From contig OX336393.1 in the NCBI GenBank assembly GCA_946902985.2, positions 45,647,131 through 45,711,130 on the forward strand: DNA of 64,000 nt, read 5' to 3'. This stretch comes from Meconema thalassinum (lineage: Eukaryota > Arthropoda > Insecta > Orthoptera > Tettigoniidae). Under the pieces are notes generated by a model, which was not told the origin of the DNA, did no database searches, and saw only the letters and a list, made by a program, of their open reading frames with translations. The position numbers were made by a program, and so were the translations under genes. Shown piece after piece: positions 9,972 through 20,881 of this stretch (position 1 is the first letter of the stretch; each line of letters opens with the position of its first letter).

Positions 9972-12900
9972 ATGGAAGAAACCATGCCTAGCTATATGTG
10001 TAAAGAGTGTGGAAAGACATTTCATCGAGACTATCATAGAAAGCGTCATGAAGTATCGTGTGGTGAGTTTCATGAGTGCAAACCTTGTGGTAGTAAATTC
10101 AACAATGTCTACAACGGACGTCGTCATGAAGAATGTTGTAATGTTGTGTCAGCAGCTAAAAGACAAAAAACTGAGCCTACAAAACATTACCTGCTCTCAA
10201 TGGTTCCTGATAATAATGGACTTACTGAATATGAAACGTCTTTTCAAGGTAGTCTTAAATTGTATTTTATACATTGTGATACGTGTAAGGATTTAAATTC
10301 ATACCTTAAAGAGTACAAACAGCAAATAATACAAGCTATGCAGAAAGAACTAGCAATGCACAAGTTAATAAAAGTTAATCTTGTGGCTGAATGTAGATTC
10401 ATTCATATGTCCACCAACGAAATTACTGATCGGGCTTTTAAAACACGAAATCAAGCTATATTTTTGGAAACAGACTTAAGTAGTTTCTTGGAAACAAAAT
10501 TTAAACGTTAACTACAGATCTGAGTTAAAAGGCAGTAATTGGGCCATTTTAGCAAAACTGGTTAAGAAGAATGCTCAACACATTAGTAAATAAGGGGACA
10601 TGGAAAACAAGTATGATTTTTCTGTAATATCATTTCCTACATCACTAGCTGACATTCAAAAATTTGAGAAAGCCAACAACATATCCATTAATGTATTTGG
10701 ACTGGAAGAAGACAACAAACTGTTTCCTCTAAAGGTTGTGGATCAAGAGCTACAAGACCATCGTGACCTCCTTCTGCTAAGTTCTTCATCCGGCCAGAAC
10801 CACTACGTCTTTATCAAAGATTTTGATAAACTAGTAAGACATCAGATTACACACCATGAACATAAGATATATACGTGTAAACGGTGTTTTACTCACTTCG
10901 ATAATCAATGTGGTCAACAAGGAATGGAAAAATTGAAAGAACATAGAGCTTTGTGTGTCCTGCATGACATTGCTAGGGTTGAAATGCCTATTAAAAACCC
11001 AATTGTGAAATTCGTTAATGTGGAAAAAATGCTAAGAATACCTTACGTTATCTATGCAGATTTCGAAAGTATACTCTTACCCTATCAAACTTGTCTACCC
11101 AATTCTGATGCAAGTTATACAGTGCCATACCAGAGTCATGTTCCTATGAGCTTTGGTATATACGTCAAACCCTCGTCTGCTATGGAACACAAAGACAAAC
11201 CTTCCAAGCCAACCTGTTATTTATCGTGGTCCTGACGCTGCAGAAAAGTTTATGGATTGTTTGATCTTAATAGCTAATGAAATTGATCGCCTTTACAGCT
11301 TAAATGTTCCAAAGGCCTTAACTGAGCATCAAGAATCAGAGTTCCAATGTTCTGAAACCTGTTACTTGTGTCAAAAACCATTTACCAAAGAGGACTGGAA
11401 AGTTCGAGACCATTGTCATATTACAGGAGAATACCGTGGAAGTGCACATAATAACTGTAATTTGAAATGTAAAACACGTAACCCATTTCCTGTATTTCTA
11501 CATAATATGAGTGGCTACGACTCAAATTTCATTGTAAAGCAATTGGGGTGTACTACTGAGAGAGTGGATGTTATTCCTAACTCTAAAGAAAAGTACATTT
11601 CCTTCACCAAACATGTGGGAAATGTCAAGCTTCGATTTGTGGATACGTTTCGGTTAATGCCTAGTAGTTTGGAACACTTAGTTACCAACTTAACATCATA
11701 CCCTGAAACAGACAAGTACTTTGGAAAAGACAATGCAACGCTCATGACTCGTAAAGGAGTATTTTGTTATGATTACATTGATTCATTGGAAAAGTTAAGT
11801 GAAACGTGTTTACCTCCAAAAGAGGCATTCTTTAACAAATTAAGTCAAGAGAATGTTAGCAAAGAAGACTATGAACATGCTAAACATGTGTGGAATCAAT
11901 TCAACATTAAAACTCTAGGGGAATATAGTGACCTTTACCTAACTTCAGATGTACTCCTACTTGCAGACAGCTTTGAAACGTTCAGAAACAAAACATTAGA
12001 AACACACCGAGTGGATGCTGCACACTTCTTTACTTCGCCTGGTTTAAGTTTCGAGGCAATGCACCTTTACACCGGAATTGAACTGGAATTGCTACAGGAT
12101 TACGATCAGATTCCTTTAATAGAGTCTGGAATACGTGGAGGCATATGTCAAGTGTCTCATCGGTATGCTGAAGCTAACAATAAATACATGGAAACCTATG
12201 ATTCTGAGAAACCGTCACAATTTATTACCTATGATGATGCCAACAACCAATATGGGTGGGCTATGTGTCACTCTCTTCCTTATGGTGGATTTCAGTGGGT
12301 TTCTCCAGATACAGTTGATCTAGAAACACTAAAGAAAGACGACCCTGTGGGGTACATTCTAGACGTTGATGTTGATTACCCATCTGACCTTCATGATCTA
12401 CACAACGATTTACCTTTCCTTCCAGAGTGTACACAACCTAAGGATTCGTCTCTGAAAAAACTAATTCCTCATCTTGGAAATCGAAGGCGATATATTGTTC
12501 ACTACATGACATTAAAACAGGCTTTAGATCATGGAATAAAATTGATAAAAATTCATCGTGTATTAATGTGTAAACAAAGACCTTGGCTAAAGGCATACGT
12601 TGATTTTAATAACAACCTTCGAAAACAAGCCAAAAATGATTTTGAGAAAAATCTGTACAAATTATTCTACAATGCCATTTTTGGAAAAACAATGGAAAAT
12701 ATCCGCAAAAGAATAGACATACGTCTTGTGACTGACAGCAAAAAGGCAGAAAAGCTAATAGCAAAGCCTACATTTATCGACAGAACAATTTATGGTTCTA
12801 ACCTAGCTGCTTTCCACATGGCTAAACGTAACATTGTATACAATAAGCCTATATATATTGGAATGTGTATACTGGATATTTCAAAACCTCTAATGTATTC

Positions 12901-13441
12901 CCACCACTATGATGTCCTGCAACCCTATTATGGAATGAACAATCTTAAACTCATGTATATGAATACCGACTCGTTCATTTATTTGGTTAACACCCCAGAT
13001 GTATATCAAGACAAGTTGAATTTCCTAGAACACCTGGACACATCAGATTATCCTACTAATCACATATGTTACTCTACATCAAACAAGAGAACGTTGGGGA
13101 AATTTAAAGACGAGGCTTGTGGACAAATTATAAAAGCATTTGTTGGACTTAGAGCTAAAATGTTCGCTTTAGACATAAATGGTAAAGAAATCAAAAAAAC
13201 TAAAGGTATTAACAGAGGTGTTGTCAATAATTGTATAAGCTTTCAAGATTATAAGGATTGTGTCATGAAAAACAATGTAAAAAGAATACCAATGAACATT
13301 ATCGCTTCTAAACAACATGACATATCATCTATAAGACTAAACAAAATTGCTTTGTGTCCTGGTGATGATAAAAGAGTGATTGATACTAATGGTATAGGTA
13401 CACATGCCTATGATCATTACTCAATCATTAACCATGCTTAA
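9972..13441 (+). pseudogene. Protein-primed family B DNA polymerase, right-arm copy (broken)
   Basis: Same gene as the left-arm copy, reading towards the right terminus. The first 179 codons are open and start with two Cys/His fingers (YMCKECGKTFHRDYH, then FHECKPCGSKF). The frame then stops at 10509-10511. About 150 bp present in the left arm is deleted near 10545, with another TAA at 10591-10593. A 2-bp deletion near 11190 shifts frame after exonuclease motif I (YADFES). From about 11225 the frame is open to the end: the endonuclease VII-like insert (CYLC, DHCHITGEYRG, AHNNCN; 11349-11472), exonuclease II GYDSNF, exonuclease III YLTSD, motif A YDDANNQYG, motif B YNAIFGK, and motif C MNTDS with its Asn codon at 12962-12964. 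Protein-primed B polymerases normally have an Asp at that place. Lesions differ from those of the left copy, so both decayed after the arms separated. Confidence 0.9.
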
Positions 13442-13699
13442 AGGGTTAAGTTATGAATATAAAAATCTTCTACCTACAACTAGCAAATACATAAAACAAA
13501 ACAATTTAGGAAATAAAACAATAGCACTAAAAAAACGGTATTCATAATCAGAAATAAATAAAATAGAAAACAAAATAAAAACAACTGAACAATTTATAAC
13601 AAAAAATATATAAAAATGTATTATGTGTAAATAGTGTACATTTATTTAAAATAATAAAAAAATGTATGGACACTGCTTGTACATTTTTAATTACTTCCC

Positions 13700-14200
13700 A
13701 CCTCTCTCCACTCCTAATGCAAAAATGAACATGTATAACACAAATTGGAAAATCCATGTTTCCATATTGACAAAATAGAAAAAACATTAAACTGAAATTT
13801 TTCAAAAACTGTAAATGGGAATTTTGTAAATTGACAAATGCGTAAAAAACAAATTGGAAATTCCATATTTCTATATCATGAAATTGAAAAACTTTAAACT
13901 GACATTTTAAAACCTGTAAATGGTAAATTGTGAAATTGATAAATGTGTAAACAACAAAATGCAAAATCCATGTTTCCATATTATGAAATTGAAAAACTTA
14001 AAACTGACATTTAAAAAAAGAAAAACTGGAAATGGGAAATTGGAAAATTGACAAACGTGTAAACAACAAAATGCAAAGTCCATGTTTCCATATTATGAAA
14101 TTGAAAAACTTAAAACTAGCATTAAAAAGAACTTAAAATGGGAAATTGGAAAATTGACAAATGTGTAAATAACAAAATGAAAAAAAAATAAAATACCCCG
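13700..14200. repeat. Tandem units of about 105-118 bp (right arm)
   Basis: Mirror of 1600-2060. Units contain CATGTTTCCATATTATGAAA and GTGTAAACAACAAAATGCAA. Confidence 0.75.
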
Positions 14201-14329
14201 GTTGGGGTAGTGATTATGTTGTACAGTGGTCTACAAGTCTAGCATAAGTATAGTTGCATGTACCCTTATATACTTTGTGTGTGTGCATTAGCCTTTGGAT
14301 TAGCTTAAGTTAGGTTTGGTGAAGGTAGG

Positions 14330-15330
14330 TATGTGACCTTGTAGCTTACTCTTTTTGGAAAATGTAAAATGCAAAATCTAAAATCAAAAATTCTTAAATT
14401 TAAAATGTAAAATCTAAAAAACTAAAATCTAAAATACAAAAAATCAAAAAATGTAAAATATAAAAACTAAAAAATGTAAAATGAAAAAAATCACAAATCT
14501 AAAATGTTAAAATATAAAATGTTAAAATGTAAAATCTAAAATCTTAAATGAGGTTTCTGTGGGTTAGGTTAGGCTATAACTTAGTTTATTATGTGTGTTC
14601 TCACATTTGCTCTCATATTTGCCCTGACTTTGAAGTTAGGTTAGGTTAGGTTAGGTTAGGTATGTGACCTTGTAGTTTACTTTTTTTTGAAAATGTAAAA
14701 TGTAAAAATCTAAAATAAAAATAAAAATTATATTTAAAATGAAAAATCTAAAAAACTAAGATCTAAAATACAAAAAATGTAAAATGTAAAATCTAAAAAA
14801 TGTAAAATGAAAAAAAAATCAAAAATCTAAAATGTTAAAATGTAGAATGTTAAAAATGTAAAATCTCAAATCTTTAAATGAGGTTTCTGTGGGGTAGGTT
14901 AGGTTAGGTTAGGTATGGTTAGGTAAGGTTAGGTTAGGTTTGGTTAGGTATAGGACATTGTAGTTTACTTTTTTGGAAAATGTAAAATGTAAAAATCTGA
15001 AATCAAAAAATCTTAAATTTAAAATGTAAAATCTAAAAAACTAAAATCTAAAATACAAAAAAAAAAAAGTAAAAAAATGTAAAATTTAAAAAATGTAAAA
15101 TAAAAAAATACAAAATCTAAAATGTTAAAATGTAGAATGTTAAAATGTAAAATCTCAAATCTTTAAATGAGGTTTCTGTGGGTTAGGTTAGGTTAGGTTA
15201 GGTTATAATTTAGTTTATTTAGGTTAGGTTATAACTTAGTTTATTATATGTGCTCTCACTTTTGCTCTCATATTTGTTCTGACTTTGAGGTTAGGTTAGG
15301 TTAGGTTACGTGAAGTTGGGTTAGGCAGAA
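14330..15330. repeat. AT-rich tandem units with GGTTA runs (right arm)
   Basis: Mirror of 462-1470. Three units of TTAAATGAGGTTTCTGTGGG, GGTTA pentamer runs and an A-rich TAAAATGTAAAAT block. Confidence 0.8.
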
Positions 15331-15370
15331 TGGCTGCGGTATGAATCAAAAGCTAGCTCCTGTCAGTTTT

Positions 15371-15505
15371 GCTTCACAAGGCTGAGTGTACCCCGTTCCA
15401 CTCCTGAGACCAGAAATTAAATTTCTTGGCAGAGCCGGGGATTCGAAACTCAGGAATGGCCGCCAAGAATGCTAGCCACTACACCAAAAAGTGGACAATA
15501 TAAGG
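15371..15505 (-). mobile_element. tRNA-derived SINE (right arm)
   Basis: On the minus strand there is an A box (TGGTGTAGTGGCTAGC, 15471-15486) and a B box (TTTCGAATCCCC, near 15440), then the same body as the left-arm copy. The SINE sits at the mirrored position in both arms, so it was present before the arms were duplicated. Confidence 0.75.
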
Positions 15506-15541
15506 CTGGTCTTGATTGTACACGATCAATCAATAATTACC

Positions 15542-15577
<36 letters not shown>

Positions 15578-15632
15578 TTCCATTTAGTAACTACACGGCC
15601 GACCTTTTCCTGTGACGTCATGCACGGTCTCA

Positions 15633-15748
15633 GGGCGTGGCGGCCATCTTGCCCATTAGCCCCTGAGCCAGCTCTGACTGCCCCCTCCATAAGAATAACA
15701 TAGGGCTGGTTGCGCGCGGCGGCCGTCTTGCCCATTAGCCCCTGTACT
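15633..15748. repeat. Subterminal motif pair, right end
   Basis: This is the inverted counterpart of 53-168. Two copies of the GGCTAATGGGC core, read on the minus strand, lie next to the right terminus. Confidence 0.7.
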
Positions 15749-15771
15749 GGAACCGCCTAACATTACCTACT

Positions 15772-15777
15772 ACCGCA
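15772..15777. repeat. Target site duplication, right copy
   Basis: ACCGCA lies directly outside the right terminus and is identical to 24-29. Counting it once restores the reading frame of the interrupted LINE. Confidence 0.85.
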
Positions 15778-16200
15778 GGATCAAGCCTAAGGTTAAGGGG
15801 AAAATATATAAAACTGTCGTAAGACCTGCATTGCTGTATGGCTCTGAAACATGGCCTGCACGCAAAACGCACACACACAGGCTTGACGTCACGGAAATGA
15901 AAATGCTCAGGTGGATGAGTGGAGTGACTAAGCGTAATAGAGTGGAAAATGTCAAAATAAGAGGAACATTGAAGATTGTGGAAATATCTAAGAAGATACA
16001 AGAAAAGCGACTTCAATGGTACGGGCATGTGAGAAGAAGGGAGGAATCCTACGTGGGGAGGAATATGCTAGACATGCAAATACAGGGAGTGAGAATGCGA
16101 GGCAGACCAAAACGAAGATGGATGGATTGTGTACAGGAGGACCTGAGAGAAAAAACTGTTGTCAGAAGAGGATGTGCATGACCGGGCTAAATGGAGGAGA
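15772..16200 (+). pseudogene. RTE-like LINE reverse transcriptase C-terminus, downstream part
   Basis: From about 15779 the + strand encodes a typical C-terminal tail of RTE-like reverse transcriptases. It has KGKIYKTVVRPALLYGSETW, then EMKMLRWMSGVTK, QWYGHVRRR and the basic GRPKRRWMDCV. The tail ends near 16185 with a frameshift. The polymerase core is absent because the window starts inside the tail. The palindromic element is inserted just before KGKIYK, and this LINE is therefore older than that insertion. Confidence 0.85.
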
Positions 16201-16374
16201 GCTGTCAGAAACATCGACCCCACATAGGAGTGGGAATGATGAAAAGAGAAAGAAGAAGACACATGAAGATAACTGTGTACGTGTAGTATTCAAACTTCAA
16301 TCGCATGATTTGGACACAGGACGTAAAAACGAGATTATGAAAACAATTGAAATATATTAAATGCCAGTGGATTA

Positions 16375-17006
16375 AGAATTTACCGTACCTAGTTTCACTG
16401 TACTCGGATGGTTAAATCGCGAGAAACGTCCATTTAAATAGATATACTTCGCGTCACCGCCATGTTGGATTTGTACCCACCAAGTTATTGAAAGTCCTAT
16501 AGGTGAACGTATGTTCATAGCCTCTATGGCCATAAAATATTTAAGTTTGATTGCTGTAAAAGATTCGTAGATATTGAGAACCGTCTAAATATTTCGGATG
16601 GTCGCCACTTTGGATTGTTATATGTATAGGCCATAGAGTTTTGCCATTAAAGGAAAATTATTGCGTAGTTTCATTATGCAAACTTTCACTTCGATCGAAT
16701 GATTACGACACAAGAAATGAAAACTTAATATTAAAATTTCGCACAGCCTCCATCTTGAGTTTATGCAAACAATTTAACTAAATTGGATGACAGTGCATTA
16801 CAATATGTATAATCATATACTGTACCATATTTCACTGTGCTCAGATGGTTAAATCGCGAGAAAAATCTATTTAAAAGTCCCAACTTCGGTTGGCCGCCAT
16901 TTAGGTTTAGTAGTTACCAGGTTTTTGAAAGTTTCATAAGTGCTCATCATAATGCTCTTTATCATCTTACAAAATTTCAGGGTGATGTCCGTAATAGTTT
17001 AGGAGA
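16375..17006 (+). repeat. Body of a hairpin-ended repeat element, two 430-bp units
   Basis: Two units share TTTCACTGTRCTCRGATGGT followed by TAAATCGCGAGAAA (starts near 16391 and 16826) and GTTTTTGAAAGT-like text. The end reads GTCCGTAATAGTTTAGGAGA, matching the lead-in to the microsatellite and hairpin of the copy at 28900. The LINE tail follows immediately, and the remainder of this copy seems to resume at 20886. Confidence 0.5.
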
Positions 17007-17527
17007 TATTTATTTATTTATTTATTTATTTAAACCAAGTCTACTTGTTAATTGTCACTTTAACTCAGAGAGTCATATCGTGACATACAGACAATAAACA
17101 CATAGATAACATAAATGTACAGTGTGGCGTTAGATAATTAAACCAAATGTCCATTCGGCATTTCATAGCTTCCTTGTTATTTCAAAACTTAATAATGTTT
17201 TGCAGTAGTTATCTTCATTCACAATATCACTGGGCAACTTTTCTGATGGAAACTGCACAAAGATCTTTCTTAATCATAAATGTGGACACAGTGTTCTTCA
17301 TTTTTTGACAGTTCTCCATGGGAGACACCTCACAGAAAGAATTACTTTTATTTCCCCATCAATCCCTTACTGACTGTAAGAGTCTGATAAGTTTTGTGGT
17401 AAGGAAAAAAAACCATCAAACTCACAGGAAATATCTACAGACAGCAATATGTGGCTGTACGGTAGTATCGTATAGGCTACCTAGTTAATACAGATAGGCT
17501 CTCCTAGGCTTTAACAAGATTTATAGC

Positions 17528-18184
17528 TTAGGAAGCCATCTCCTGTACTTGAATGCTTAATTTACATGCATCTTTGTTCTGAATCTCATCCGACGCTTTC
17601 TTATTCCACATTGCCCTGATGGTATTAAAATATTTTGCTAATTGACCTGCTTTCCCCCATTCCCTTTTTAGTAATTTAATTAAAGTGTGATACTCATTTT
17701 CATTTTCTATTCTGTTTAGATCTGCTTTGTCTACAAACTTTGCTCTTATCATTTTAATTTCCTTGCATTCCCTGATCAGGTGCGCCGCACCCATAACCTT
17801 CCCGCAAAACAGGCAAATGTCCTCTTTTCCTACTTCTCTCAACGCTTTGTTCTTATACACCCCCATTAACCACCAAATTATCCCTCTCATTTCTCTTTTC
17901 ATTAGGCATTGAGGCTTTATGCTCATAAAGTTCCTTATTTCGCAGAACTCCGTTAAGGTTCTCCTACTGGTGCACTCTTCCCTTATCACCTGCAACTCTA
18001 CGTCATTAACCCTTCTGCACACTTTTTTACACACCCTACCTTCCTCTCTTCGTAAGTCCCTATCCCATAGATAACCCATTCCTAATCTTTCCAGTACACT
18101 TCTTACCCCGTCCACCCAGTAGCCCTCTTGCTGATGCTTCATTTGGTGCAGGTAGGCTACCTTAAGCATTTCCCCCCCCTCCAC
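17528..18184 (-). pseudogene. LINE ORF2 C-terminal region with Zn-knuckle
   Basis: The last 218 residues of the same polyprotein are out of frame with the RT because of an indel in a run of eight C (18173-18180). It contains CLFCGKVMGAAHLIREC, a C-x2-C-x7-H-x4-C knuckle of the sort found after the RT in many non-LTR elements. The rest is basic and helical, with no further domain recognised. TAG or TAA stops follow and the 3' region towards 17033 has no frame. Confidence 0.8.
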
Positions 18185-20369
18185 CTGCTTTTAAACGAAT
18201 CCAAGACTTTATGACCCTTTTTATGATATGTTGTCTAATGCTTACATCCTCACACAACATTCTCGCTCCACAATTCGCCGTGCAACTAGGTAGCCCCAAA
18301 ATTATCTTGGCGAACCTACTTACAATACTGTCCAGGGTTTTCGTTCCTTCCTCTAAACCCCATACTTCCACTCCATAGAGTGCTCTTGAAACGATGAGTG
18401 CGTTGAACACATTCTTATACACTTTGTAGTCAAGATTCGGTAACCTACGCTCTAACACTTTAACATTCGCCAATGCCGCTAGCCCTTTCGATTTTGCCCT
18501 TTTAATTTGTTCGGTCCATTTACCATTACTCGCCATTATCGTCCCTAGATACTCAAGTTTTTTCACCGTCTCTAACTGAGACCCATACATGACCCACTTT
18601 TCATTCTTAGCCAGTTTAACTCCCTTTTTGCAGACCATAACTTTGGTCTTACTCGGGTTAATTTTTAAGTTCCAGTCCTCACAGTATCTCACAATCTCGT
18701 CAATACTATATTGCATATTATAGGGTGTTAGAACAAGCAGAAAGATGTCATCAGCAAAAGCTAGGCCCGGGATATCATAATTGTCCAGGCAAGGGTTGGA
18801 CCGTTGCTCAAAGCCCTTTGAATCAAAAATATCGTTGATAAATAGCAAAAAAAGCACCGGGGATAATTTGCATCCCTGTTTTAATCCTATATTAGACGTT
18901 ATCTCTCCTAAAATTACATCATCTTTAGTTTTAATTGCACATTTCACATCGGCATACACATTCTCAATTGCTCTTATCATTTTATGTGACACCCCGATTT
19001 TTCCCAGCTTAGCCATGACAGCTCCCCTGCTCACTGAATCAAACGCCTTCTCCAAATCAATAGCTGTGATATACAGCTTGCCTCTTTTCCTTCTTATGTA
19101 CTTGTCCATCACCGTTTTAACCACCATTATATTGTCACTGGTTCTCATCCCTTTTCTGAACCCTGTCTGGAGTCTCGAGAACACCGAACAGCCCTCTGCC
19201 CATGCTATTAAACGCTTGGATAAGACCCCGGTGTACATTTTGCTCAAATTATCAAGCAAAGTTATGCCTCTATAGTTGCCTGGGTCTAGTTTGTCCCCAC
19301 GCTTCTTATATATTGGACAAATTATCCCTTCCTGCCACGCCCTCGGAAATCTACCTCCTTCAAAGATTTTATTAAAGATTTTTACCAAGCTGTCCATCAT
19401 GAACCTATTATTACTCAACTCTTGCCAAAATTCATTTGTTATCCCCGAAATAGCACCTGACTTCCCTCCTTTACTCTTTACTATTACTCCCTTAATTTCC
19501 TCTATCGATATGACTTGGTCCAGCATAGGCAGAACGACCTCCATCCCCCTCGGGACGCCAAACTCATCCCTCTTCCTCCAATTATCTTCAGCATTTAACA
19601 GATTCTCATAATATGCAATCCATACTTCATCACTAATAGAGCTCCCCCCACCACTTCTGCTCCCCCTACAGTAAGAATGTATCCTGCTCCACACTTTGCT
19701 ACAGTCGTTAGCTTTAGAATCCTTATTTAGTGCTGTAGCTTCCTTACCCTGCCATTCATCTTTCATTTTGCTGAGCAGTTCCCTATATTCCTTCCTTAGA
19801 CGACAAAATTCTACTCTCATCGTATCATCCCCTCCTCTCTTGTATAACTTCAGTGCCCTAATAACTTCGGTTTTCTTCCTTCTACAAGATTCATCGTACC
19901 ATCCTTTAATTCTCCCTAATTTTCCTCTAGCCTTCACGCGCATTTTCCGCCCGGCCATCATAATTGCATTCTCAATCATACGTATTACCCCTTCAATTTC
20001 ATCATTACTGATCATGAAACTTATCCCTACCTTTATCAGCTCAAAATTTTCTCCCTGGAAGTAGTTCTGGAACTCTCTGCAGTTTTCCTCCCTCCATCTG
20101 AATCTATTTACTTTTCTCTCTATAGCTTTAACTTGTGGGTTCCCTTTTGATTTTAATTTTGTCACCGCTCCCTGCATGTTGACGACAATTGGTAGGTGGT
20201 GTGATTCCCCCCATTCTTCAACAGTGAACCTCTTAATTAGGGCTAGTGCTCCTCTGGAACATATTGCTAAATCTATTACACTTCCTCCAGTCTCTGTTAT
20301 ATACGTCAGGTTACCTTCTTCATCCCCCACACAGACACCATTTATATATATAGCTCTTCTGCACCACAT
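18162..20369 (-). pseudogene. LINE ORF2 reverse transcriptase region
   Basis: An open frame of 735 codons covers the end of the endonuclease (SVIDLAICS, then ESHHLPIVV, the endonuclease C-terminal SDH-type motif), a linker, and a full reverse transcriptase. RT landmarks: GGKSGAISGITNEFW, ICPIYKKRGDKLDPGNYRGI, LQTGFRKGMRTSDN, AIDLEKAFDSV, GLKQGCKLSPVLF, and a catalytic box FADD in place of the commoner YADD, which is still functional in many LINEs. The thumb region (LEYLGTIM, GVEVWGLE) follows. The frame is joined to the endonuclease by a 2-bp shift in a (TA)n run at 20341-20352, and to the C-terminus by a C-run shift. The enzyme would copy its own RNA at a nicked target site. Confidence 0.92.
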
Positions 20370-20881
20370 AGTTCCAAAATCTTTTCTCCGTTCTTATTAC
20401 ATTCCTTGTCTTTGCTGTGCCTATCCCCACATACGGCCTCGGCAACCCCCTTGCTGTAAAGGGGCTTTCTGTCTGCAACCCTCGCATTGAAGTCCCCTAA
20501 AAGCACAATCTCTGCCTCTTCATATATATTTTGAATTCTGTTTATTTCCATAGCTAACTCATCGAAAAAGCTTTCTCTTGCATACGGGGAATTCTCCGGA
20601 GGGTTGTAGACAAAGCCGAAACATACCTTTCCTTTCCCCCTCCCCCTAATATCTGCTTTTACCCACACTACTTCTTCCAGTTCTGAACTAATAAATTCTG
20701 ATAATTCCCTCACCTCTTCTTTAATTAAAACAACAATTCCCCCCGGAAACCTACCTGTACGAGCTTTCCTAATCTTAGGTTTTGTATATATATTGAAGCC
20801 ATCTATTGGTGAGACGTAGTAAAATTTGAAGGGCAAGGTCGGGGTGGGCCGTAATGGTGCAATGACATTATCGATTTTCAT
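20342..20881 (-). pseudogene. LINE ORF2 endonuclease region, N-truncated
   Basis: 179 residues of an apurinic-type endonuclease, with GGIVVLIKEEV, VCFGFVYNPP and LLGDFNAR, the conserved strand carrying catalytic Asp and Asn. The first part of the domain, with its Asn and Glu metal ligands, is missing because the element is truncated at about 20885. The frame ends at a stop caused by the (TA)n slip. Confidence 0.88.

Larger units (their letters stand above)
30..15771. mobile_element. Giant palindromic Polinton-like element with two PolB genes
   Basis: The element is 15,742 bp and begins AGTAGGTAATG at both ends, read inwards. It is flanked by a perfect 6-bp direct repeat, ACCGCA (24-29 and 15772-15777). 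Six-bp duplications, AG termini, inverted ends and a protein-primed family B polymerase are hallmarks of Polintons/Mavericks. Unlike those, the inverted repeats here are nearly the whole element, and I find no integrase, protease, packaging ATPase or capsid frame. Each arm holds subterminal motifs, a SINE fragment, AT-rich tandem repeats, the polymerase gene reading outwards, a promoter-like zone and repeats of about 255 bp. The arms share almost all features but carry different stops, frameshifts and deletions, so this is not simply one sequence assembled twice. Assignment to Polintons rests on the polymerase, the ends and the duplication. It may instead be a non-autonomous or separate replicon lineage. 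Confidence 0.88.
8233..15771. repeat. Right arm of the palindrome
   Basis: This is the inverted partner of 30-7710. It keeps a more complete SINE head than the left arm (the A-box part is present here and lost on the left). The left arm keeps about 150 bp of polymerase sequence that is deleted here. Each arm therefore preserves pieces the other has lost. Confidence 0.88.

Noticed and set aside
30..15771. The palindrome as a mere assembly or library fold-back artefact
   Set aside because: The arms carry different stops, deletions and repeat numbers, the centre is asymmetric, and the two outer flanks are different parts of one LINE joined by a 6-bp duplication. An artefact would give identical arms.
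18781..20490. Plus-strand frames opposite the LINE
   Set aside because: They are antisense shadows of the endonuclease and reverse transcriptase.
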